Source of the DNA: Gammaproteobacteria bacterium
GTDB lineage: Bacteria > Pseudomonadota > Gammaproteobacteria > GRL18
Direction of reading: 5' to 3'
Assembly (NCBI GenBank): GCA_016744995.1
Contig: JADGDG010000001.1
Location: forward strand, 908,011 to 972,010
DNA length: 64,000 nt
A program made the translations under genes and the position numbers. Shown in pieces: positions 54,711-62,900 of the stretch. Each line of letters begins with the position of its first letter. Position 1 is the first letter of the stretch. The notes beneath the pieces are model-generated. The model was not told the DNA's origin. It was given only the letters and a program-made list of their open reading frames with translations, and did no database searches.

Positions 54711-54985
54711 TTAACAGGCACCCATAAAATGGAGATTATAAATCATTAAATTTCTGGATAAATTCTATAAATACTGGTTAAAAAAATGAGCTTACCTAAA
54801 AGCAGGGATAACTTGAGAAATAGAGGGGCAAATGCATTCAAAGAGAGGTAAAATCAAGAATATCAGACGGGGGGAATCTGTAATACTTTGCAAAACAGTC
54901 TAACAGAGTAAACGGTTAATTTTAAGTAGTGATGGGAATAGGAAGGTTGGTTTTAAATAGCTTCCTGTAAGCATTGTTAATAGTA
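54711..54985 (-). mobile_element. RAYT element 3-prime fragment, copy 3
   Basis: From a right terminus (TTAACAGGCACCCATAAAAT, 54711-54732) to the last codons of the transposase (complement of LPIPITT and its stop, about 54930) this is almost identical to 1860-2137 of copy 1. The transposase body is missing. It ends at a short repeat AAATGATGGATGTCC. The 85 bp beyond show nothing. Confidence 0.85.
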
Positions 54986-55070
54986 AATGATGGATGTCCA
55001 GGATTTTTATTTGATTTAATAAAAACAATGAAAATAAATAACTTCACCAGAATGAAATAATTAAATATTA

Positions 55071-55114
55071 TTAACAGGCTACCCATAAAAAAAAGAAATT
55101 ATGACTGTCCTGTA
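55071..55114 (+). repeat. Fused RAYT right and left termini
   Basis: TTAACAGGCTACCCATAAAA (55071-55090) is joined by four A/G bases to GAAATTATGACTGTCCTGTA (55095-55114). A minimal form like that at 7512-7554 but in the opposite order. It directly borders an IS91-like remnant. Confidence 0.7.
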
Positions 55115-55117
55115 ATG

Positions 55118-55414
55118 TACTACCAGATTTCATCATTAAAATATCGACGACAATTTTTAGCCCAATGGATATACAGCACAGAAGGCATTAAATGGTGTCA
55201 AACAAAGCAACCTTACAGGTTGAGGGTCTATTATTGTTTGTTATGATAAAAAAGACTATATTAAAGTCTGTTAAGCCATGGAAATCACCCGGTTTCGGCT
55301 TCAATTAAGGTCTCATCCCACTCTGACAGAAGACTGAGTGTCATGAATCACCTTCTGCGGTTTGAATATCAATAATTTCCATTAATAAGTCTATAGGCAA
55401 TCTACGTGGCATTG
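55118..55414 (+). mobile_element. IS91-like remnant: last transposase codons and element end
   Basis: Starts within the transposase tail (codons for YQISSLKYRRQFLAQWIYST) and continues into the same end as at 50457-50706 (AAGCAACCTTACAGGTTGAG; AAGCCATGGAAATCACCCGG). It leads into site S6. The transposase frame is longer here than in the 50.4-kb copy because the stop codon differs. Confidence 0.75.
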
Positions 55415-55470
55415 TACAACAGACATTCTATACGTAATGCTGCGCACAATGTATAAATGCTAAGATGTTA
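55415..55470 (+). other. 57-bp attC-like site S6, plus polarity
   Basis: ACAACAGACATTCTATACG-TAATGCTGCGCACAA-TGTATAAATGCTAAGATGTTA. One inserted T and one C-to-T change weaken the inner stem. The next cassette starts right after. Confidence 0.65.
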
Positions 55471-55491
55471 AAACAATAAAATTTAAATATC

Positions 55492-55895
55492 ATGAAAGAC
55501 TTTAGCACTATTAAGAAATCGAAAGTAGTTATTGTTGTAGCGGTGACTGTTTTTTTTGTATCATTACAACTGGATACGTTTCAAACTATTTATACCAGAA
55601 AAAATTTGCACAACTCATTTTCACATTCAATATTTCAAGTGCACAGTCCAATATACGAATTGCTAGAAAAATACGTAGCGGAGGAACTGAGAAAGTAATC
55701 AAATATCTAGATGCCACTACTGGGAGTAATGCAATTATTTTTATAAATTTTAATAAATATACTCCGAAAAATCTACATCAGGACATTTTAGAAACATTAG
55801 AAATGATAAAGAGTTACAGAGAAGAATTTAAAATAGAAAGTACTTCGGTAGAACAACAAAATTACATAGATAGATCATTAACTCAAACAAAATGA
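55492..55895 (+). pseudogene. Frameshifted membrane-anchored cassette protein
   Basis: The first frame (to 55698) gives a single N-terminal helix (VVIVVAVTVFFVSLQL) and ends EKYVAEELRK. The next frame continues at the same point with VIKYLDATTGSNAIIFINF to QQNYIDRSLTQTK and stops at 55893-55895. One frameshift near 55690 (GAGAAAGTAATC) explains both. About 133 residues when joined. Family unknown. Confidence 0.55.
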
Positions 55896-55964
55896 TTCAA
55901 CCGAATAATGTGTGTAACAAGAAAATAGAGAATGATCTAACTAGGCTATGAACGCAAATTACAA

Positions 55965-56414
55965 ATGAAGAATCCATACGAGCCACCAAAATCTGATGTC
56001 ACTACAACAAACAATACCACTACTTCATCAAGATTTGTCTGGAAAGTATATTTTTTTATTTTCCTATGTGCTCAAATTATAAGTATTGTTGATTCTTCAA
56101 ATAATATAATATCAGGAGATTATGAACTAATTGATTTTACAGAGGTTATTATATATCCGTTTGTTTTAATAGCTTTTTTTGGTTATTCTTTTAAAATGAA
56201 AATTTTCAATCAAGCGATTTGGAAACTTTTGTTTCCAGTTTTTATAATTTGTGATTTGACTTCTTTGTATATTTTTATAACTACAGATACAGAACTATTT
56301 CAAGATATGATTTTATTTTCTATTACAATGCTAATAATATTAATCCTATTAATGATACAGTATATGCTTCTTTATTTTTATTCATTTACTGATAGAGAAA
56401 CCTGGGAAAATTGA
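55965..56414 (+). CDS. Four-helix membrane protein with NPYEPP N-terminus, cassette-borne
   Basis: A 149-residue protein that begins MKNPYEPPKSDVTT. The N-P-Y-x-P-P start is shared by a group of small membrane proteins common in accessory DNA of marine gammaproteobacteria. Four hydrophobic segments follow: residues ~27-44, 60-76, 88-105 and 115-138. No catalytic motif. Upstream, GTAACAAGAAAATAG may be an attC remnant; downstream, an attC left arm starts at 56433. Confidence 0.72.
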   Translation: MKNPYEPPKSDVTTTNNTTTSSRFVWKVYFFIFLCAQIISIVDSSNNIISGDYELIDFTEVIIYPFVLIAFFGYSFKMKIFNQAIWKLLFPVFIICDLTSLYIFITTDTELFQDMILFSITMLIILILLMIQYMLLYFYSFTDRETWEN

Positions 56415-56432
56415 TGTTGAATTTGCAAACCG

Positions 56433-56574
56433 TTTCTAACAAGCGCGTGCTAGGGAATCGAGAAGACACCACAGTGATTCAAAACCCCCACAATTTGAAG
56501 AGAAAAAATGGTGAAGTTTTCAGATAAATTTAATATTGACAAATGATGGATGTCCATAACTATTTGCTAGAGTA
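56433..56574 (+). other. Truncated attC and repeat motif
   Basis: TTTCTAACAAGCGCGTGCTAG (56433-56453) is an attC left core without a matching right arm. Near 56540 is TGACAAATGATGGATGTCC, a short repeat also found at 54984 and, changed, at 57817. No gene. Confidence 0.5.
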
Positions 56575-56898
56575 ATGTATATTGAATACAAAGGTGATGA
56601 TGGCATCATTGGGCCTGCTAAAATTGGTCGAGTAAAATTTTCAAAATCTGGTAAATCAGTCCATTATTCTGGTAAAACTTTTGAAACCCTAAGTGGCTCA
56701 GGTTTTAAATCGAATTACTTTGATGTTCAAACAGGTGTGCATTACTGGATTTCTGGTTGTCGTAAAGATGGTCGTGATGCACTATATACAACTGAAGCAG
56801 AAATAGATGATGATGTGTTAGAAGAGTATTGGCCAGAAATTAGAAAAATGCCAGAAAATATCACTGTAAAAAAGATTCGAGTATTAAGTAAATATTAA
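56575..56898 (+). CDS. Conserved small cytoplasmic protein, cassette-borne
   Basis: A 107-residue protein: MYIEYKGDDGIIGPAKIGRV, KFSKSGKSVHYSGKTFETLS, GSGFKSNYFDVQTGVHYWIS and GCRKDGRDALYTTEAEIDDD. This beta-rich family is widespread in bacteria and is sometimes mislabelled as deoxyxylulose-phosphate synthase; I do not support that label because the protein is far too short and lacks thiamine motifs. The function is unknown. It is followed nine bases later by a complete attC. Confidence 0.8.
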   Translation: MYIEYKGDDGIIGPAKIGRVKFSKSGKSVHYSGKTFETLSGSGFKSNYFDVQTGVHYWISGCRKDGRDALYTTEAEIDDDVLEEYWPEIRKMPENITVKKIRVLSKY

Positions 56899-56906
56899 CC
56901 AATTAG

Positions 56907-57033
56907 GCATAACAAGCAATCGGGGTGTATCAGGGACTCAGCGACTTTTAAAAATTTTTTGAGTGTTGAGAGAGAGTAATATTTTTAATTTCATATTTTC
57001 CTGTTCTTGTGAATACTCAATTGAACGTTAGAA
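56907..57033 (+). other. attC-like site, plus polarity
   Basis: Left arm GGCATAACAAGCAATCGGGG then TATCAGGGACTCAGCGAC; right arm CCTGTTCTTGTGAATACTCA then ATTGAACGTTAGAAC. Related to type B. Confidence 0.83.
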
Positions 57034-57060
57034 CTACAAAAAGAAATTACTAAATATATT

Positions 57061-57756
57061 ATGAAACTTATTTTTCTCATTATTATTTTGTCAATTAGTT
57101 TGTCTGTATATGGATATGAGTTTGTACAAGACTACAAGGCTAGTGATTTTAATAGTATTCTTGAACAAGCCAAGAATGATGATGCATTATCCCAAGAAAA
57201 AGTAGCTAAATATTATTTGCATGGAATTGGTGTTACACAAAGTAATGAAAAAGCTCTCTATTGGTTCAAAAAGTCCGCCAACTGGGGTTTAACTAACACT
57301 AAAAAAAATATTGGTGATATTTATCTAAAAAGCAAAAATTATAAAGAATCATATAAATGGTATTTTTTAGCAACATTAGATAATCTTTATCCTGCAGAAA
57401 AAGCCATGATTAAAATTGAAAATAAATTAACAAAACAAGAGATAAATGATGCAAAATACTCTGTTTTTGAATGGTTGAAAAAAAATGCAGAAAAAGGTGA
57501 GCCCATTTCCCAGTTTCACTTAGGTAAGATTTATAGAAGTAATGAAATTGTTAAACAAGACAAAGTGCAGGCTTTAAAATGGATAATGCTTAGTCAATCA
57601 TATTTAACTTTGATAAGCTCTGCTAATCCATATGTCGACAACAGTGAAGATCTAAAATTACTAGAAGATTTAATGAATACAATGTTACAAAATGAAATAA
57701 ATCAATCGAAAGAACTTGTAAAAGCATGGGTAAAACAAAGAAAGTCAAACAAATAA
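57061..57756 (+). CDS. Secreted Sel1-repeat protein, cassette-borne
   Basis: A 231-residue protein with signal peptide MKLIFLIIILSISLSVYG. Sel1-like (TPR-related) repeats: DALSQEKVAKYYLHGIGVTQ with NEKALYWFKKSANWGL, KNIGDIYLKSKNYKESYKWY and GEPISQFHLGKIYRSNEIVK with KVQALKWIMLSQ. Such repeats bind proteins or peptidoglycan-related partners in the periplasm. The target is unknown. It starts 28 bases after an attC and is followed by a broken attC core. Confidence 0.85.
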   Translation: MKLIFLIIILSISLSVYGYEFVQDYKASDFNSILEQAKNDDALSQEKVAKYYLHGIGVTQSNEKALYWFKKSANWGLTNTKKNIGDIYLKSKNYKESYKWYFLATLDNLYPAEKAMIKIENKLTKQEINDAKYSVFEWLKKNAEKGEPISQFHLGKIYRSNEIVKQDKVQALKWIMLSQSYLTLISSANPYVDNSEDLKLLEDLMNTMLQNEINQSKELVKAWVKQRKSNK

Positions 57757-57759
57757 AAA

Positions 57760-57835
57760 ATTCTAACCGGACAATGGTGATTCAAGATACCTACCGTTTG
57801 AGATTAAAAAAGGATGACAAATGATGGGTATCCTG
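57760..57835 (+). other. Truncated attC and repeat motif
   Basis: TTCTAACCGGACAATGG (57760-57777) is an attC left core. Near 57815, GACAAATGATGGGTATCC is a changed copy of the AAATGATGGATGTCC motif. The right arm of the attC is missing. Confidence 0.45.
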
Positions 57836-57903
57836 AACTCACTGAACTCAGCCTCTGAATTTTTTAGTGCACTTGCTACCTGAATGTGGGAGGCCCATCC
57901 AAT

Positions 57904-58482
57904 ATGTTTAATGCAGAGAATAGAAATTACAGAATAAACGTAGTGGGGTTCTCTGTAGTTGGACTTCTGTATTATCTCTACTCATTTTTTCAAGATCCAA
58001 GTACGTTAAAAGCAAATCCGCTGTATACGGAAGGTGCATATGGATTAATCATTTCAATTGTTGGTGCATCATTTTCCTATTACTATTTTCGGTATGGAAA
58101 AATTCCAATAATCAAAATTTTGATTCTATCGGTGATATTGTTTGTTGTTTGGATTGGTGGTGTTATGTATATCGGCTCAAACTTGACTGGAAATGAAAAT
58201 GTATCAGCATCCGTGGCATGGATAGGCATTCTAACAATCATGTACTTTATGTTTATCGGAGCTATAAACGGATTGCTTGGTTTTTGGATTAGCCTATTCA
58301 ATATTGTCGTACTTGGACAAACGCTATTTTCTGGAGAAAGTAGTGAGCCATTTATGTGGGTGAATGTATTGGGGTTGGCTGGAATAGATGATCCTGTCTT
58401 TCTTTGGGGCGTTGTTCTAATTTCTGGACTGTTAGGAGTGTCTGATAAAGGTTATGAGTTTTTTATTAATCAACAAGAATGA
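57904..58482 (+). CDS. Polytopic membrane protein, cassette-borne
   Basis: The ATG at 57904 (MFNAENRNYRINVVG) is chosen because GGGAGG lies about ten bases before it; a GTG six codons upstream is open too. About 192 residues with five to six membrane helices (VVGFSVVGLLYYLYSFF; YGLIISIVGASFSYYYF; ILILSVILFVVWIGGVM; AWIGILTIMYFMFIGAI; WISLFNIVVLGQTLF; VFLWGVVLISGLLGVSD). No family recognised. The stop codon overlaps a RAYT left terminus, which ends the recognisable right array. Confidence 0.72.
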   Translation: MFNAENRNYRINVVGFSVVGLLYYLYSFFQDPSTLKANPLYTEGAYGLIISIVGASFSYYYFRYGKIPIIKILILSVILFVVWIGGVMYIGSNLTGNENVSASVAWIGILTIMYFMFIGAINGLLGFWISLFNIVVLGQTLFSGESSEPFMWVNVLGLAGIDDPVFLWGVVLISGLLGVSDKGYEFFINQQE

Positions 58483-58498
58483 AATTATGGCTGTCCTC
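58478..58498 (+). repeat. Solo RAYT left terminus
   Basis: GAATGAAATTATGGCTGTCC directly at the end of the last cassette gene. It is the right-most RAYT terminus in the window. Confidence 0.7.
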
Positions 58499-59979
58499 AA
58501 ACCCGGTTCGCTCTAACCCGTCCTAGAATACATACACTTTAAAAACCACCACTTTTCAAGTTCAGAGGAACATGTCATTCAACAGAATCTTTTTTTGTAC
58601 AGTAGAATATTATTTATCCAATGACTAAAAATTTTAATGGTAACCTTATGCATCAGGACTGTTAATTTGGGTTTTAATAACTAATTATGGATAAATTTGT
58701 TCAGATTTATTTTAGCTTTTCTGAATTGTGTTAATGTTCATTTGAAGTTTTTTTTGAAGAAAGAATTGCGTGACATCAATTCTTTGATTATGAAAACTGT
58801 TTTATCTTAAGCTCGAAATATCCTATCTATACATTCATACTAATCTTTATATCACTGACTTTCTGAACGTCTGTAAATACTCTACCAGTGCATTTATAAC
58901 CTTGATTCGTATTGAATAAATCTGACTTTTAAGATTGTCATCGTACGGTTTCCAGACTGCTGAACCAAAAATTTCTTCCATTCAGATTAATATTTATAGG
59001 GCAGCATAAGTTAAAAATCCCAGCCAATGATAGTATTGAGACAAACAGTATGATTTATATGTTCCATTGTTTATATATTCTATTATCCATATATTTTATT
59101 GTTTAAATAATATGAGGGAAGTCACAAAACAAAAAATACATTCAGTGTAGACTCTGTTTTAAGGTTTATTAAATAAAATAGAAAGCAAAAGGTGGTACTT
59201 ATTAAAAAGTTAAATATGTTTATATTAATATATAATAAAGTTGGTATTGTATTGCCCCCCATGAGTTGAGTATTAAAAACTATGTAAACTACTTAGCCTG
59301 AATCGTTCAATATATTATTGCCGGCCTAAAAAACTTTGAAAAATAAAGGTTTGAGATTTACTGAGGCTGAAGGCTTATGCCATTAAATGAAAAAGTATAG
59401 CGGTTTATGCACATTACGGGACTGATGTGCTTATCTGACTTATTATCTGAATATCTTGAATTTGTTTATCTTGGTGCTTTCCTGGGAGGTATAAACCAGC
59501 ATGGAAGAAAAGTGTTGTTTTAGCAGTTTGGAAATAGTACTACTAAATTATGAAAAGCTAAAAATATGAGGAAGCTTACCTTAAGGATTATCAATGTATT
59601 AATGAGCCAAAAATCTCACTAAAGGATTGTTTTAAGTTTTACAACTATAAACTAGCCATACAGTACATGGAGGAAAATACCTGCAAAAGTATATGGTGTA
59701 ATGAAGGAAGTTGTTTCTGAATTAAAACTAGCTGTATAACAACAAAAAATAGAATGGATGTTTTATATCTTATTTTTGTGTAAGTTGTTTTTACAGTGGG
59801 GGCACTGTGCTCGGCCAATAATTTTGCAATACTTATTTATAAGTATTATCAGAATGTTAACTGTTATTTGTAAATAAAGCTTAATTATTTATGAAAATAG
59901 GATAGAAAATTACAAGTCTCAAGACAATCGCCTGACAATTTTACTATCATAGTTAAATTAATTTAAAAGGATTAATCAC
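58499..59979 (+). other. Gene-free region with an IS3-type transposase remnant
   Basis: About 1.5 kb of AT-rich DNA with stops in all frames. At roughly 59500-59740 the plus strand still encodes scattered pieces of an IS3-family OrfB C-terminus: KYEEAYLKDYQCINEP and FKFYNYKLAIQY, then in another frame IPAKVYGVMKEV (from the usual T-P-A-K-V-Y-G ending). A hairpin ACAGTG-GGGG-CACTGT (near 59794) and a palindrome TACTTATTTATAAGTA (59828-59843) lie between it and the next gene. The rest is unassigned and may hold the promoter of the lyase gene. Confidence 0.55.
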
Positions 59980-59982
59980 GTG

Positions 59983-62900
59983 ATGAAAAAAATATTTTTA
60001 ATTTTTATCTTTACCTTTCTTGGGTTTACTGCGAATTCATTCGCTCAACCCATTCAAGTGTTACAAAGCAGGGTATCCAGCTCAGCAGATGATGCTGAAG
60101 AACTTTCTAAAGGGAAAGTGTCTCTGGATAGGAAAAACCTCAGGTTGGCCTATAAAAAGGGAAGAAAACAAACTACGTTAGGGGTTCGGTTTGATAATTT
60201 AAGTATTCCGAAGGATGTTGTTATTAGTAAAGCCTATATTCAATTTAAAGCCAGGAAACGAACAAGGAAAAATTCATTGTTAAAAATTCATGGTGAAAAT
60301 AGCGGCAATGCAGCGGTCTTTAATACACAAAAAAATAATATTACTGCCCGGATAAAAACTAAAGCATTAGTGAAATGGACACCACCTGAATGGCAGAAAA
60401 AAAATGACAAAAATGTTGCTCAGCGGACATCAGATTTAACATCTATCGTGCAAGAAATTGTATCCAGAGCAGACTGGGTACAGAATAATGCTATGGTCTT
60501 TATGTTCTCAGGAAAAGGAAAAAGGATTGCAAATTCTTATGATGGTGATCCAAATGGTGCGCCAGAGCTTTATGTGGAATATACTGATAATTCAAATGGA
60601 GGAAATACACCTCCAACTGCCAATGCAGGAAATGATAAAAGCGTTCAGGTTAACCAAACTATTAGCATTAGCGGCAGCGGTACTGATGGTGATGGTAGTA
60701 TTGTCTCTTATGAGTGGAAAAAAGGCGACACTATTTTAGCGACTACAGCGGTCTTTAACTATACGCCAACAATTGCAGGAACGGATACTCTAACCCTGAT
60801 TGTCACCGATAATGATGGTGCTGCTCATAGTGATAAAATGAATGTTACAGTCACTCCAGTAGCAGTACCTAACCAGCCTCCAGCAGCCAATGCAGGAAAT
60901 GATAAAAGTGTACAGGTCAACCAGGTTGTTAGCGTTAGTGGCAGCGGCACAGACAGTGATGGCAATATTGTTTCTTATGTGTGGAAAAAAGGCGACACTA
61001 TTTTAGCGACTACAGCGGTCTTTAATTATACTCCCACGGTTGCAGGAACGGATACCTTAACTTTAACAGTCACCGATGATGACGGTGCTTCCGATAGTGA
61101 CAGTTTGAAAGTAACTGTCACGCCGGCCCCGATACCAAATAAAGTACCAACAGCCAATGCAGGCAATGACGCAACGGTAGAAGTCAACCAGGCTGTCAGC
61201 ATTAGCGGCAGCGGTATGGATAGTGATGGCAGTATTGTCTCTTATGAGTGGAAAAAAGGCCGCACTGTTTTAGCAACTACAGCAGCCTTTAACTATACCC
61301 CCACGGTTGTAGGAACGGATACCTTAACTTTAACAGTCACCGATGATGATGGTGCTTCCGATAGTGACAGCATGAGGCTTACTGTTACATCTCCGATTAA
61401 TGGTGGTGATAGTGATGGTGATGGCATCATAGATATTGATGATATAGATGCTGATAATGATGGTACCCCTGATGCTAAAGATGCATTCCCAACCGATCCG
61501 AATGAAACTACTGACACGGATAATGATGGTATAGGTAACAATGCTGATTCAGACGATGATGGTGATGGCATCGCTGATACGAGTGATGCATTCCCTCTTG
61601 ATTCTACTGAATCAAAAGATAGTGATGGTGACGGCATTGGTGACAATGCTGATGCCAATCAAAATGACGGTATTGGTAATAATGCTTCGTACTCAGAAAA
61701 TTACTCCCGCAGTGAATATCGCCAGATGTTGTTTAATGCCCCGATAATTGATGGAAACAAGCATCAAGTAGGAGGAAAATATAAGGCTGATTTTGAAGGT
61801 GAGCAGTGGCCAGAAACTGCACATGTTCTTCTTCGTCATATAGCTGCTAACGCACAGTCAAGTTTTTTTGGATATGACGGTGTTAGTGGTGAAGGTATGA
61901 ATTACCATTTTTTCTGGTTAGCGGGTATGGCAAAGCTAACTGAATCATTGGAAGGCTATCAGGATCCTGTTGCATGGATACCTCCAACGGGTATTACAAA
62001 AATAACCAAGCCATTGACTCATAGCGAAATTATGCCGCCATCTGAACGGTGGAATAATTTTGTCTCAGCTTCTTTAATGCTGACTCTGCCTGATGGCAGT
62101 GATTGTGGCATTCATGATTCAGGACTGGGAATATTTGATGCCAATAACCCTGCGGCGAGTGCAGCTGGCTGGGGTGCGGGAGGATACCATAGAGGGTATG
62201 GGCTTGAATATAAAAGTATCAGCTATCTGTTGCCGTCATTTGGACAGATAGGCCTCGGAGATGGTACCCCTGGAGATCCTCAGAAACAGGTGCAGTCGCT
62301 ACTGCATTTCTCTCCAAAATACTCTGAACAAAGTGCCAATGAGAAGCATCCTAATAATGGCCATGCGCATGCAGATAGTTTAATGATGGGACTTTTTGGA
62401 AAGGGACGCAATTTGCTTAGCTTTCCTGGTCATCAGCATCAGAGCCATGGCCCTCATAATAAAAACATAGTCTCTATTGGTACAGGTTGGCAAAACCATT
62501 GGGTTTCTGATCTTGCTGGTCGACTTGAAGCGTATGCAGGCTTACCTGGACTACAGATAGGCAGAGTGGATTCGTCTCATATCATGCATGGTGGTAGTGC
62601 TAAAGGTAACCATGGTACAAATATGAACCGTTATCGCAGAACTTTGTTACAAAACACGGTTGATATCGATAAAAGTTATTTACTTGATATTTTTGAAGTA
62701 GATGGAGGTAGTGAGCATAATTATGTCATTCGTGGCTCAGGTGTGCTGGAACAACAATATCCATCTTCCAGCCTTTCCAGAGCAAGTGCTGCTCTTCCAT
62801 ACTCCGGAGATAGATGGGATCTGTTTAAAGATACTAAAAAAGCTGAATATGCAGCTAATCAAAGCTTTTGGGTAGATTTCAAGTTTAGTGATAATCAAAA

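Noticed and set aside
56575..56898. Deoxyxylulose-5-phosphate synthase label for the 107-residue protein
   Set aside because: Similar short proteins carry this label in some annotations, but the protein has no thiamine diphosphate motif and is about one sixth of the needed length.
60458..61747. ORFs in other frames inside the lyase gene
   Set aside because: They are by-products of the repetitive PKD and Asp-rich codons; the long frame covers them completely.
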